The notes: generated by a model from the sequence alone, not told the origin. Numbered from the stretch's first letter, positions 16,892 to 25,730 are shown. The stretch is 64,000 nt of DNA from Kitasatospora acidiphila (GCF_006636205.1 NZ_VIGB01000003.1:5260501-5324500); one strand, 5' to 3'. Program-made: numbers and translations.

Positions 16892-17173
16892 GTGAGCCCA
16901 CTGCTGAGGCGCGCCAAGGGCGCCGATCCCACCGCCAAGACCGTCACCATGCTGGGCAGGCCCGGCTGCCACCTCTGCGACGACGCGCGGGAGGTGATCA
17001 CCAGGGTCACCGCCGAGCTGGGCGCGGCCTTCGAGGAGCGGGACATCACCCAGGATCCGGAGCTCTACCGGCAGTATGCGGAGCAGATCCCGGTGACCCT
17101 GATCGACGGGCGGCAGCACGACTTCTGGCGGGTCGACGAGCGGCGTCTGCGGACCGCGCTGACCGGGCGTTAG
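16892..17173 (+). CDS. Glutaredoxin-like protein
   Basis: A thioredoxin-fold protein of about 93 aa with the redox motif PGCHLCDDA (CxxC) near the N-terminus, the cis-Pro loop IPVTLIDG and a short C-terminal helix. The family (DUF836/glutaredoxin-like) reduces disulfides or senses redox state. The start could be the GTG at 16871 or at 16892. The latter gives VSPLLRRAKG and, with no ribosome site but a CACAAT box just upstream, may be leaderless. It is divergent from the HAD gene and upstream of rex, another redox-linked gene. Confidence 0.85.
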   Translation: MSPLLRRAKGADPTAKTVTMLGRPGCHLCDDAREVITRVTAELGAAFEERDITQDPELYRQYAEQIPVTLIDGRQHDFWRVDERRLRTALTGR

Positions 17174-17374
17174 TGGCGCGCCGGGCGCCGTTCCGGCTCG
17201 AACATCTGGTCCGGCGGGCCTGACTGGGTCACCATGGCGGACGGGGCGGCCGAGCCCGCCCCTGTCCCGTCGAGGTGCTGCTTGGGCGAACCATTCGGCG
17301 CGACTCGAACGGCGAGTGGGACGTGTGTGCGGCGTGATGCGCGTCACTGTGGCGGGACAAAACGGACACCATCT

Positions 17375-17392
17375 TTGTGCACACGTTCACAA
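17375..17392. promoter_or_regulatory. Rex operator (ROP) upstream of rex
   Basis: TTGTGCACACGTTCACAA matches the published Streptomyces Rex operator TTGTGAAnnnnTTCACAA in all but one or two arm positions. It sits 47 bp upstream of the rex GTG, next to a CATAGCCT -10-like element. Rex releases this site when NADH/NAD+ rises, so rex-hemACD should be induced by oxygen limitation. Confidence 0.92.
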
Positions 17393-17438
17393 ACGCATAG
17401 CCTGGCAGCCAAAGCCCAGCTTCACCCACAGGAGCACC

Positions 17439-18308
17439 GTGGCAATCGGCCGATCCACCCCCAAGTCCTCGCCCCCCAGCCCTGCCGACGGAGGCTCCAT
17501 GCGCCGCACCCCTGTGGGACGCCAGACCCGTGCTCGCGGCATCCCCGAGGCCACCGTCGCCCGGCTGCCGCTCTACCTGCGGGCGCTGACCGCGCTCTCC
17601 GAGCGCTCGGTCCCCACCGTCTCCTCGGAGGAGCTGGCCGCGGCCGCCGGGGTCAACTCCGCGAAGCTGCGCAAGGACTTCTCCTACCTGGGCTCCTACG
17701 GGACCCGCGGGGTCGGCTACGACGTCGAGTACCTCGTCTACCAGATCTCCCGCGAGCTGGGCCTCACCCAGGACTGGCCGGTCGTGATCGTCGGGATCGG
17801 GAACCTGGGCCACGCGCTGGCCAACTACGGGGGCTTCGCCTCCCGCGGCTTCCGGGTGGCGGCGCTGCTGGACGCCGACCCGAACGTGGTCGGCAGCACC
17901 GCGGCCGGCCTCCCGGTGCGCCACATGGACGAACTGGAGTCCATCGTGGCGAGCCAGCACGTCTCCATCGGCGTGATCACCACTCCGCCCGGCGCCGCCC
18001 AGCAGGTCTGCGACCGGCTGGTCGAGGCCGGCGTGACCAGCATCCTGAACTTCGCGCCCACCGTGCTGAACGTCCCGGACGGCGTGGACGTGCGCAAGGT
18101 GGACCTCTCCATCGAGCTGCAGATCCTGGCCTTCCACGAGCAGCGCAAGTCCGGTGAGGAGCCGGAGGAGGGCCCGATAGAGGAGCCGCCCGTGCGTGAG
18201 CGCACCCCCGGCCCGGTCCGCGCGGCCGCGGCCAAGCTGCGCCGCGCCGCGGGCGGCGGCAAGGACACCAAGGGCGACAGCGACCGCCAGGCGGTGCTGC
18301 CGGCATGA
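17439..18308 (+). CDS. rex: Redox-sensing transcriptional repressor Rex
   Basis: The protein is 289 aa. The winged-helix domain (IPEATVARLPLYLRALTALSERSVPTVSSEELA, KLRKDFSYLGSYGTRGVGYDVEYL) is followed by a Rossmann NAD(H)-binding domain with GIGNLGHALANY and the domain-swap helix VDLSIELQILAFHEQRK. A Pro/Arg-rich tail follows. Rex represses respiration and haem genes and is released by NADH. The GTG at 17439 gives VAIGRS, resembling the S. coelicolor N-terminus MATGR. An ATG at 17499 is an alternative. The stop overlaps the hemA ATG (ATGA), so the genes are translationally coupled. A Rex operator lies just upstream. Confidence 0.95.
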   Translation: MAIGRSTPKSSPPSPADGGSMRRTPVGRQTRARGIPEATVARLPLYLRALTALSERSVPTVSSEELAAAAGVNSAKLRKDFSYLGSYGTRGVGYDVEYLVYQISRELGLTQDWPVVIVGIGNLGHALANYGGFASRGFRVAALLDADPNVVGSTAAGLPVRHMDELESIVASQHVSIGVITTPPGAAQQVCDRLVEAGVTSILNFAPTVLNVPDGVDVRKVDLSIELQILAFHEQRKSGEEPEEGPIEEPPVRERTPGPVRAAAAKLRRAAGGGKDTKGDSDRQAVLPA

Positions 18309-19651
18309 GTCTGCTAGTCGTCGGTCTGAGCCACCGCACCGCGCCCGTCACCGTTCTGGAGCGCGCTGCCCTCACCGGCCAGACCCCCACCCGACTGCTG
18401 CACGACGCAGCCGCCACGGCCACCGTCTCCGAGGCCGCGCTGCTCAACACCTGCAACCGGATCGAGCTCTACGCGGACGTCGACAAGTTCCACGCCGGCG
18501 TCGCCGAGCTCTCCCAACTGCTCGCCGAGCACAGCGGCGTGGACCTGGAGGAGCTCACCGCGCACCTCTACGTCCACTACGAGGACCGCGCCGTGCACCA
18601 CCTCTTCTCGGTCGCCTGCGGCCTGGACTCGATGGTGGTCGGCGAGGGCCAGATCCTCGGCCAGCTGCGGGACTCACTGGCCCGCGCCCAGGAGGAGCAC
18701 ACCGCCGGGCGCGGCCTCAACGAGCTGTTCCAGCAGGCCCTGCGGGTCGGCAAGCGGGCGCACAGCGAGACCGGCATCGACCGGGCCGGGCAGTCGCTGG
18801 TCACCTTCGGCCTGGAGCAGGTCGCCGCCGGTGCCGGCGAGGTGGCCGGCAAGCGGGCCCTGGTGGTCGGCGCCGGCTCGATGAGCTCGCTGGCCGCCGC
18901 CACCCTGGTCCGGGCCGGGGTGGGCGACCTGCTGATCGCCAACCGCACGCCGGAGCGGGCCGAGCGGCTCGCCGCCCAGCTCGACGCCGGGACCGTGCCG
19001 CTGGCCGAGGTGCCCGCGACGCTGGCCGAGGTCGACCTGGTGATCTCCTGCACCGGCTCGCCCGGTGTGGTGATCACCGCCGACCAGGTGGCCGCCGCCG
19101 TGGCCGCGCGCACCGCGCCCACCCCGCTGGCCTTCCTCGACCTGGCGATGCCGCGCGACGTGGACCACGCGGTGCACGGGCTGCCGGGCGCGCTGCTGGT
19201 CGACCTGGAGTCGCTCTCCCAGGCCGACGCCGCCACCCCCGGCGCCGGCGACGTGAACGCGGTGACCGGCATCGTCGCCGAGGAGGTGGCCGCGTTCGGC
19301 GCGGCCCAGCGCGCCGCCCGGATCGCCCCCACCGTGGTGGCGCTGCGGGCCATGGCCTCCGAGGTGGTCGGCGCCGAGTTGGCCCGCCTCCAAGCCCGAC
19401 TGCCCGACCTTGACGACCGGTCGCGCGCCGAGATGGCGCAGACCGTCCGCCGGGTGGTCGACAAGCTGCTGCACGCACCCACGGTGCGGGTCAAGCAGCT
19501 GGCCGCCGAGCCCGGCGGAGCCTCCTACGCGGAGGCGCTGCGCGAGCTGTTCGACCTCGATCCCGGTGCGGTGCACGCCGTGTCCGGTACCCCGGTCGGT
19601 CCCCAGGCGCAGCCCGCCAGCGGTAGTCTCGCGGGCGGAGCGGCCAGATGA
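18305..19651 (+). CDS. hemA: Glutamyl-tRNA reductase HemA
   Basis: HemA reduces Glu-tRNA(Glu) to glutamate-1-semialdehyde, the first committed step of C5 tetrapyrrole synthesis. The protein is 448 aa. It has the catalytic Cys in LLNTCNRIELYA (about residue 50), the SVACGLDSMVVGEGQILGQ motif, the NADPH loop RALVVGAGSMSSLAAATL and a C-terminal dimerisation helix. Its ATG overlaps the rex stop and its own stop overlaps the hemC ATG (ATGA in each case), showing tight coupling in the rex-hem operon. Confidence 0.96.
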   Translation: MSLLVVGLSHRTAPVTVLERAALTGQTPTRLLHDAAATATVSEAALLNTCNRIELYADVDKFHAGVAELSQLLAEHSGVDLEELTAHLYVHYEDRAVHHLFSVACGLDSMVVGEGQILGQLRDSLARAQEEHTAGRGLNELFQQALRVGKRAHSETGIDRAGQSLVTFGLEQVAAGAGEVAGKRALVVGAGSMSSLAAATLVRAGVGDLLIANRTPERAERLAAQLDAGTVPLAEVPATLAEVDLVISCTGSPGVVITADQVAAAVAARTAPTPLAFLDLAMPRDVDHAVHGLPGALLVDLESLSQADAATPGAGDVNAVTGIVAEEVAAFGAAQRAARIAPTVVALRAMASEVVGAELARLQARLPDLDDRSRAEMAQTVRRVVDKLLHAPTVRVKQLAAEPGGASYAEALRELFDLDPGAVHAVSGTPVGPQAQPASGSLAGGAAR

Positions 19652-20700
19652 ACCATCCTCATCTCCACCAGCACGACCAGGACGAAAACGCTATGAATGG
19701 TCAACTGAGCATGCGGCAGGGCCAGTTGGACGCCGAAACGATACCGCTGCGGCTGGGCACCCGGCGCAGCGCGCTGGCGCTGGCGCAGTCCGGCATGGTG
19801 GCCCGCGACATCACCGAGCGCACCGGCCGCCCGGTCGAGCTGGTGGAGATCACCACCTACGGCGACACCTCGCGCGAGCACCTGGCGCAGATCGGCGGCA
19901 CCGGGGTCTTCGTCTCCGCGCTGCGCGACGCGCTGCTGGCCGGCCGGATCGACCTCGCCGTGCACTCGCTCAAGGATCTGCCGACCGCCGCCCCCGAGAG
20001 CCTGCTGCTGGCGGCCGTGCCGCCGCGCGAGGACGTCCGCGACGTGCTGGTCTCCCGGGAGAACCTGGAACTCGCCGAGCTGGTCGAGAAGATCCAGGAC
20101 CGCCCGGTGCGGATCGGCACCGGCTCGCCGCGCCGGATGGCCCAGCTGAACGCCTGGGCCCGGGAGCACGGCGCCGCGATCGAGACCGTCCCGATCCGCG
20201 GCAACGTGGACACCCGGATCGGCTTCGTGCACTCCGGCGAACTGGACGCGGTGGTGCTGGCCGCCGCCGGCCTGCACCGGCTCGGCCGGGGCGCCGAGAT
20301 CAGCCAGTACCTGGCGGCCCAACTGATGCTGCCGGCCCCCGGACAGGGCGCGCTGGCCATCGAGTGCCGCGCCGACGCCCCCGAACTGGCCGCCGCCCTC
20401 GGCGTGCTGGACCACCCGGAAACCCGGGCCGCCGTCACCGCCGAGCGCGCCCTGCTGGCCGCGCTGGAGGCCGGCTGCTCCGCGCCGGTCGCCGCGCTGG
20501 CCCAGGCCGGCGGCGAGAACGAACTGCGGCTGGAGGGCGTGGTCGGCACCGCCGACGGCGCCACCCTGCTGACGATGTCCACCACCGGACCGCTCGCGCT
20601 GGGCGAGTCGGCCGAGCAGTCGGCGCGGGCCATCGGCCTCGCGCTGGCGGCCCGGCTGCTCGACGGCGGGGCGGCCGGTCTGATGGGGGAGCGAGCCTGA
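19648..20700 (+). CDS. hemC: Porphobilinogen deaminase (hydroxymethylbilane synthase) HemC
   Basis: HemC polymerises four porphobilinogens into hydroxymethylbilane. The protein is 350 aa from the ATG overlapping the hemA stop. Key segments are LRLGTRRSALALAQ, VHSLKDLPT (catalytic Asp region), IGTGSPRRMAQL, IRGNVDTRI and the dipyrromethane-cofactor Cys in ALEAGCSAPVAAL (about residue 277). The first about 30 residues (His/Gln/Asp-rich) are not family-conserved, so an internal ATG near 19693 or 19711 may be the real start. The overlap favours 19648. Confidence 0.95.
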   Translation: MNHPHLHQHDQDENAMNGQLSMRQGQLDAETIPLRLGTRRSALALAQSGMVARDITERTGRPVELVEITTYGDTSREHLAQIGGTGVFVSALRDALLAGRIDLAVHSLKDLPTAAPESLLLAAVPPREDVRDVLVSRENLELAELVEKIQDRPVRIGTGSPRRMAQLNAWAREHGAAIETVPIRGNVDTRIGFVHSGELDAVVLAAAGLHRLGRGAEISQYLAAQLMLPAPGQGALAIECRADAPELAAALGVLDHPETRAAVTAERALLAALEAGCSAPVAALAQAGGENELRLEGVVGTADGATLLTMSTTGPLALGESAEQSARAIGLALAARLLDGGAAGLMGERA

Positions 20701-22346
20701 TGAGCCCCACCAACGCCACCGCCGACCGGACCGGACGCTGCACCTTCCTCGGTGCCGGCCCCGGCGACCCCGGCCTGCTGACGCTGCGTGCGGTCGAGGT
20801 GCTGGCCACCGCCGACGTCCTGGTCGCCGACCCGCTGACCGCCGCCGCCGTGCACAGCCACTGCCCGGAGGCCGTGCAACTGCACAACCCGGTCGCCCTG
20901 GACAGCGATAGCGCCGAGTTCGACGCGGCCGCACTCACCAAGCTGATCGCCGAGGCCGTCACCGCCGGCAAGCACGTGGTCCGCACCGTCGACGGCGACC
21001 CGGGCCTGGACGGCAGGGCCGCCGAGGAGATGCTGGCCTGCGCCAAGGCCGGGCTGCCCTTCGAGGTGATCCCGGGTGTCGCCCAGTCGGTCGGCGTGCC
21101 GGCCTACGCGGGCGTCCCGCTGCGCGGCAGCAACGGCGCCGACGTGCGCTTCGTGGACGGCTCGGCGCTGCTGGCCGGCTCCCTGGTCGACCTCGGCGCG
21201 CCCGAGACCACCCTGGTGGTCCGCACCACCCTGGGCCAGCTGCCGGCCACCGCCGGCGCCCTGGTCAACCACGGCCGCAAGCCGGACGCGCCGCTCTGCG
21301 CCACGCTCTCCGGCACCACCACCCGCCAGCGCACCTTCACCTCGACGCTGGCCACCATCGGCGCCGACCTGAAGGCGGCCCGGGTGCTGCCCGCGCCGGT
21401 CTCCGCCCCGGTCGACCCGAACACCTCGGTGATAGCCGTGGTGGGCGAGCAGGTCGCCCACCGGTCCTCGCACTCCTGGTTCGAGACCAAGCCGCTGTTC
21501 GGCTGGAACGTGCTGGTGCCGCGCACCAAGGAGCAGGCGCACGGCCTCTCCGAGCAGCTGCGCTCCTACGGCGCGGTGCCGCAGGAGGTGCCGACCATCG
21601 CCGTCGAGCCGCCGCGCACCCCGCAGCAGATGGAGCGGGCGATCAAGGGCCTGGTCACCGGCCGCTACGAGTGGATCGCCTTCACCTCGGTGAACGCGGT
21701 CCGGGCGGTCCGGGAGAAGTTCGAGGAGTACGGCCTGGACGCCCGCGCCTTCGCCGGCATCAAGGTCGCCGCGGTGGGCGAGACCACCGCCCAGGCGCTG
21801 ATCGACTTCGGCGTGAAGCCCGACCTGGTGCCGTCCGGCGAGCAGTCGGCGGCCGGGCTGCTGGAGGACTGGCCGCCCTACGACCCGGTGTTCGACCCGA
21901 TCGACCGGGTGCTGCTGCCGCGCGCCGACATCGCCACCGAGACCCTGGTCGCCGGCCTGGTCGAGCTCGGCTGGGAGGTGGACGACGTGACGGCCTACCG
22001 GACCGTGCGCGCCTCGCCGCCGCCGGCCGAGACCCGCGAGGCGATCAAGGGCGGCGGCTTCGACGCGGTGCTCTTCACCTCGTCCTCGACCGTGCGCAAC
22101 CTGGTCGGCATCGCGGGCAAGCCGCACAACGTCACCATCATCGCCTGTATCGGTCCGGCCACCGCCAAGACCGCCGAGGAGCACGGCCTGCGGGTCGACG
22201 TGATGGCGCCCGCGCCGTCCGCCTCGGCGCTCGCCCAGGCGCTGGCCGAGTTCGGCGCCGGCCGCCGGGACGCCGCCACCATGGCGGGCGAGCCGGTCTA
22301 CCGGCCCAGCGAGCGCCGGCCTGGCTCCCGTCGCAAGGCGCGCTGA
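20700..22346 (+). CDS. hemD: SUMT-like/uroporphyrinogen-III synthase fusion (HemD)
   Basis: The protein is 548 aa from the ATG at 20700, which overlaps the hemC stop (TGATG). The N-terminal half (about 1-250) is related to uroporphyrinogen-III C-methyltransferase (FLGAGPGDPGLLTLRAVEVL, EVIPGVAQSVGVPAYAGVPL). The C-terminal half (about 265-520) is HemD, cyclising hydroxymethylbilane (VLVPRTKEQAHGLSEQL, AFTSVNAVRAV, AAVGETTAQAL, VLFTSSSTVRNLVG, ACIGPATAKTAEEHGL). In the SUMT half the usual KGGDPFxFGRGGEE segment reads VDGDPGLDGRAAEE, so methyltransferase activity is doubtful while synthase activity is expected. It is the fourth gene of the rex-hem operon. Confidence 0.93.
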   Translation: MSPTNATADRTGRCTFLGAGPGDPGLLTLRAVEVLATADVLVADPLTAAAVHSHCPEAVQLHNPVALDSDSAEFDAAALTKLIAEAVTAGKHVVRTVDGDPGLDGRAAEEMLACAKAGLPFEVIPGVAQSVGVPAYAGVPLRGSNGADVRFVDGSALLAGSLVDLGAPETTLVVRTTLGQLPATAGALVNHGRKPDAPLCATLSGTTTRQRTFTSTLATIGADLKAARVLPAPVSAPVDPNTSVIAVVGEQVAHRSSHSWFETKPLFGWNVLVPRTKEQAHGLSEQLRSYGAVPQEVPTIAVEPPRTPQQMERAIKGLVTGRYEWIAFTSVNAVRAVREKFEEYGLDARAFAGIKVAAVGETTAQALIDFGVKPDLVPSGEQSAAGLLEDWPPYDPVFDPIDRVLLPRADIATETLVAGLVELGWEVDDVTAYRTVRASPPPAETREAIKGGGFDAVLFTSSSTVRNLVGIAGKPHNVTIIACIGPATAKTAEEHGLRVDVMAPAPSASALAQALAEFGAGRRDAATMAGEPVYRPSERRPGSRRKAR

Positions 22347-22376
22347 CACCTGGATTCGTAAGGACGTGGAGGAGTC

Positions 22377-23348
22377 ATGACGTTCCCCGCCATCCGGCCC
22401 CGCCGGCTGCGGACCACCCCGGCGATGCGCCGGCTGGTCGCCGAGACCCGGCTGCACCCGGCCGAGCTGATCCTGCCGGTCTTCGTCCGGGAGGGCATCA
22501 GCGAGCCGGTGCCGGTCAGCTCGATGCCGGGCGTGGTCCAGCACACCCGCGAGACCCTGCGCAAGGCCGCGGTGGAGGCGGCCGAGGCGGGGATCGGCGG
22601 CATCATGCTGTTCGGCGTGCCCGAGCACAAGGACGCCACCGGCTCCGCGGGCACCGACCCCGACGGCATCCTGCAGCAGGCCATCCGGGACGTGGTGGCC
22701 GAGGTCGGCGACCGGCTGGTGGTGATGTCCGACCTCTGCCTGGACGAGTTCACCGACCACGGCCACTGCGGGGTGCTGGCGGCGGACGGCACGGTGGACA
22801 ACGACGCCACCCTGGAGCGCTACGCCGAGATGGCCGTGGTGCAGGCCGAGGCCGGGGTCCACCTGGTCGGCCCGTCCGGGATGATGGACGGCCAGGTCGG
22901 CGTGGTCCGGCGGGCCCTGGACGAGGCCGGCCACCAGGACGTGGGCATCCTCGCCTACACCGCCAAGTACGCCTCCGCGCTCTACGGCCCGTTCCGGGAG
23001 GCGGTCGCCTCCTCGCTCAAGGGCGACCGCAAGACCTACCAGCAGGACCTGGCCAACGGCCGGGAGGCGCTGCGGGAGCTGGAGCAGGACATCGCCGAGG
23101 GCGCCGACCTGGTGATGGTCAAGCCGGCGATGCCGTGCCTGGACATCCTGCGCCAGGTCGCCGACGCCTCCCCGGTGCCGGTGGCGGCCTATCAGATCTC
23201 CGGTGAGTACTCGATGGTCGAGGCGGCCGCCGCCAACGGCTGGATCGACCGGGACCGGACGATCATGGAGACCCTGACCTCGATCCGCCGGGCCGGCGCC
23301 GAGCAGATCCTGACCTACTGGGCCGTCGAGGCGGCTCGGGCACTCTGA
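22377..23348 (+). CDS. hemB: Delta-aminolevulinic acid dehydratase (porphobilinogen synthase) HemB
   Basis: HemB condenses two 5-aminolevulinates to porphobilinogen. The protein is 323 aa. It has the metal site DLCLDEFTDHGHCGV, the first Schiff-base lysine in AYTAKYASALYGPFREA, and the second in LVMVKPAMPCLDIL, followed by YQISGEYSMV. The ATG at 22377 follows GTGGAGG, 30 bp after hemD. It closes the operon, with a strong stem-loop 10 bp downstream. Confidence 0.97.
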   Translation: MTFPAIRPRRLRTTPAMRRLVAETRLHPAELILPVFVREGISEPVPVSSMPGVVQHTRETLRKAAVEAAEAGIGGIMLFGVPEHKDATGSAGTDPDGILQQAIRDVVAEVGDRLVVMSDLCLDEFTDHGHCGVLAADGTVDNDATLERYAEMAVVQAEAGVHLVGPSGMMDGQVGVVRRALDEAGHQDVGILAYTAKYASALYGPFREAVASSLKGDRKTYQQDLANGREALRELEQDIAEGADLVMVKPAMPCLDILRQVADASPVPVAAYQISGEYSMVEAAAANGWIDRDRTIMETLTSIRRAGAEQILTYWAVEAARAL

Positions 23349-23357
23349 CCGAACGGG

Positions 23358-23393
23358 TGAGGGGGCGTCGGCCGTTCGGTCGACGCCCCCTCA
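23358..23393. terminator. Bidirectional terminator after hemB
   Basis: TGAGGGGGCGTCG (23358-23370) pairs perfectly with CGACGCCCCCTCA (23381-23393) around a 10-nt loop. It lies between hemB and the convergent small secreted protein gene, so it can serve both strands. Confidence 0.88.
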
Positions 23394-23406
23394 GCCATGC
23401 TGCGCC

Positions 23407-23682
23407 TCAGCCCATGTGGTGGTGACCGATCCACGCCAGGTCGCCGCCCTGGCCGCCGGCCTCCTCGTCGGTGGACCACTGGAAGAACTTCCAGTGGTCG
23501 TGCACCTCGCCGGTGGTGGCGAAGCCCTCGCCCCAGCTGGCCTCGAACGGGTCCTCGGCGCTGACCACGCCGCCGCCGATCCCGCCGACCGCGACGTGCG
23601 CACAGGCGGCGGTGGCACCCAGGCCGACCATCATCAGCGCACCGGCGGCCACCGCGCTAGCCCGGCCCAGCATCTCCTTCAT
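23407..23682 (-). CDS. Small secreted protein, unknown function (His-rich end)
   Basis: The protein is 91 aa from the ATG at 23682. The signal peptide (MKEMLGRASAVAAGALMMVG, then AtaACAHVAV) ends near residue 28. The mature part is about 60 residues, Gly-rich, with EVHDHWKFFQWSTDEE and a His-rich end GHHHMG. I recognise no family. Its position beside the rodlin genes and its secretion suggest a cell-surface protein, but this is inference only. The upstream ATG at 23742 would add Arg-rich residues ahead of the signal peptide and is less likely. Confidence 0.72.
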   Translation of the reverse strand: MKEMLGRASAVAAGALMMVGLGATAACAHVAVGGIGGGVVSAEDPFEASWGEGFATTGEVHDHWKFFQWSTDEEAGGQGGDLAWIGHHHMG

Positions 23683-23845
23683 GAGCTTCAAACCTCTCTT
23701 CTGAAGCGGTACTTGACGGCGGGAGAGTCCGCCACCGAACAACGGAGCGGGGCTGGCCGGAGTGCTCCGCCAACCCCGCTCGGGTACTGCTCCGTCGGGT
23801 CAGGTACTGCTCTGGAGGGTCAGGTGGCGCCGGGGTGACGCAGGG

Positions 23846-24184
23846 TCAGCCGATCAGGTGCGACAGCGCGCCGTCACCGGTGGTCTGGGTGGTCTGGCCC
23901 ACGTTGCACTGCTGGACCTGCTGCTGGTTGAGGACCGGGATCTCGGCGTTGACGTCGATCAGGCCGATCTGGACGTGGTCGATCCGCGGCAGGCAGATGT
24001 TCGGGTTGTCCAGGGCGTGGAAGTTCGGGCTGTGGTCACCGATGGTGCCGGTGTGGTTGGTGCCGCCGTCGCCCTGGATCGAGGCGGCCGAGCCGTCCGC
24101 GTCGGCGATGGCGAAGGACGGCGCGGTGGCCATCGCGAGGGCGGCGGTGGCCAGGCCGGCGGTGGCGAAGACCTTCTTCAGCAT
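23846..24184 (-). CDS. Rodlin-family protein (RdlA/RdlB-like) 1
   Basis: The protein is 112 aa with a signal peptide (MLKKVFATAGLATAALAMAT to about residue 26) and a mature region of about 86 residues. The rodlin-like features are DHSPNFHALDNPNICLP, IDHVQIGLIDVNAEIPVLNQQ with one further Cys (QCNVGQ), and the terminal GDGALSHLIG, matching the DGALSH motif of RdlA and RdlB. Rodlins form paired rods that organise chaplin fibrils on aerial hyphae and spores. A close paralogue lies 100 bp upstream on the same strand. Expression under BldN is known for rodlins; the sigma gene is in this window. Confidence 0.85.
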   Translation of the reverse strand: MLKKVFATAGLATAALAMATAPSFAIADADGSAASIQGDGGTNHTGTIGDHSPNFHALDNPNICLPRIDHVQIGLIDVNAEIPVLNQQQVQQCNVGQTTQTTGDGALSHLIG

Positions 24185-24284
24185 GGGTGCTCTCTCTTGC
24201 TGTGTGATGGGGTGCTGCGGAACTGGGCCACCGCTGGCTGCGATGGGTGGTGCGGTGAAGCCGGAAGGGTGACCTGACGTCCGA

Positions 24285-24623
24285 TCAGCCGATCAGGTGC
24301 GACAGCGCGCCGTCACCGGTGGTCTGGGTGGTCTGGCCCACGTTGCAGATCTGGTGCGGCTGCTGGTTGCCGATCGGGACCTCGGCGTTGACGTCGAGCA
24401 GGCCGAGCTGGACGTGGTCGATCTGCGGCAGGCAGATGTTGGCGTTGTCCAGGAAGTGGAAGTTCGGGCTGTGGTCGCCGTAGGTGCCGGTGTTGTTGGT
24501 GCCGCCGTTGCCCTGCAGGCTGACCGCGGAGCCGTCCGCGTTGGCGATCGCCGAGGCGGGGCTGACGGCTGCGCCCAGCGCGGCGGCGGCCAGGCCGGCG
24601 ACGGCCAGGGTCTTCTTGATCAT
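24285..24623 (-). CDS. Rodlin-family protein (RdlA/RdlB-like) 2
   Basis: The protein is 112 aa and the same length as its neighbour, sharing IDHV-x-G-L-x-DVNAE-x-P and the identical 17-residue C-terminus from NVGQTTQTT to SHLIG. The signal peptide is MIKKTLAVAGLAAAALGAAV. The mature regions differ mainly at His/Asn positions (NNTGTYGDHSPNFHFLDNAN). The tandem arrangement resembles the rdlA/rdlB pair, whose products act together, although here both genes are on one strand. It is probably the promoter-proximal gene, since 397 bp of non-coding DNA lies upstream. Confidence 0.85.
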   Translation of the reverse strand: MIKKTLAVAGLAAAALGAAVSPASAIANADGSAVSLQGNGGTNNTGTYGDHSPNFHFLDNANICLPQIDHVQLGLLDVNAEVPIGNQQPHQICNVGQTTQTTGDGALSHLIG

Positions 24624-25020
24624 GGGGGTTCCTCTCTGGATTACTGCGGCGCTACGTCTTCGGACAATCCGTGCGGGCGAATTGGCCTGTGTCCATGGCC
24701 GCCGCGCACTTTCACGGTTTATTCGAGCGACCTATTCGGTACTGGGATCGCCACCGACAGGATCTCCGGCTGCCGGGCGATCGGCCATCCGAACCGGCCG
24801 TGGTGCGGCGACACCGGTATCAAAGAACGGCGGCCGGGAAAGTTACGCGAGGCAGGGCGGAAAAATCACCCGACAGCCCGTTCGGGCGCTCATGGCGGTC
24901 GTATTAATACTCCGTGCGGGCTAAGCGCCCCTGACCCGCGCCCACCTGTGCGCCCTCGGCTCGTTGAAGCAGTTCGGGGTGTTGCCCTCATTGCCTCACG
25001 AGATCGGAACAGAGAAGACG
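24624..25020. promoter_or_regulatory. 397-bp divergent intergenic region (rodlin / secreted protein)
   Basis: There is no supported gene here. The region separates the reverse-strand rodlin pair from a forward secreted-protein gene and is less GC-rich than its surroundings, with stretches such as GGAAAGTTACGCG and GTATTAATACTCC. TATTAATA (24901-24908) is a short palindrome. It must hold the rodlin promoter and a forward promoter. A BldN-type promoter is expected but I could not assign one with confidence. Confidence 0.5.
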
Positions 25021-25710
25021 ATGAAGCTGTCCAAGCGGAGCGGTGCGACGCTGCTGTTGGCGGTCGGAGCGTCGGCGATCGCGGGCCAGGCGGCGGCCGG
25101 CGCCGCCCCGGCGGCGCCGGTGACCCCGGGTCAGGTGGCCGAACTGGAAAACGGGCTGGCGACCAAGACCATCCCGCTGCGGGTGCCGCTGGAGACGGTC
25201 ACCCGGTACGCGCCGATGCTGCCGCTGGGCGGTGACATCCAGGGCACGCTGCCCGCCTCGCCCGTGCTGCCCCCGGCGCCCGCGTCGCAGGACCAAGCGC
25301 AGCAGGGCGAGCAGGACGTGATGCCGGACCAGATCGTGCCGGCGCTCAACTTCACCAGGGTCGGCCCGAGTCTGGACACCGCGCTGCCGCTGCCGACCCT
25401 GGTCGACGGGGTGCGCCCGGGCGAGTTGGGCCTCGACGCGCCGCAGTCGCCGCTGCACGCGATCGGCCCGGCGGTGGGCGTGGGGCACCCGCTCACCTAC
25501 ACCAAGGGCGCCGACGGGCAGCCGCAGGCCGGCTCGCTCGCCTCCGGCGACCTGGACCCGCGCCTGATCCCCGCCGCGGTCTCCATGGTGCCCGGGGCCA
25601 AGGCCAGCCTGGGCGGCCCGGACCGGCACACCTCGGTGGTCGAGGCCGGCAAGAGCCTGCTGGCCACCGGTTCGGCGGCGCTCTACGAGGCGACGCACGA
25701 CCAGGACTGA
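25021..25710 (+). CDS. Secreted protein of unknown function, 229 aa
   Basis: From the ATG at 25021 (an AGAGAAGA stretch just upstream) the protein starts with a signal peptide (MKLSKRSGATLLLAVGASAI to about residue 32). The mature region of about 195 residues is Pro/Leu/Ala/Gly-rich with little predicted secondary structure, containing VPLETVTRYAPMLPLGGDIQ, a Gln-rich patch (DQAQQGEQD) and HTSVVEAGKSLLATGSAALY near the end. No cysteines and no known domain are visible. It lies among rodlin and chaplin genes, so a surface role is plausible but unproven. A longer frame from 24964 adds a non-signal sequence and is unlikely. Confidence 0.72.
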   Translation: MKLSKRSGATLLLAVGASAIAGQAAAGAAPAAPVTPGQVAELENGLATKTIPLRVPLETVTRYAPMLPLGGDIQGTLPASPVLPPAPASQDQAQQGEQDVMPDQIVPALNFTRVGPSLDTALPLPTLVDGVRPGELGLDAPQSPLHAIGPAVGVGHPLTYTKGADGQPQAGSLASGDLDPRLIPAAVSMVPGAKASLGGPDRHTSVVEAGKSLLATGSAALYEATHDQD

Positions 25711-25730
25711 TCGCCCGTCACGCCACCGCC

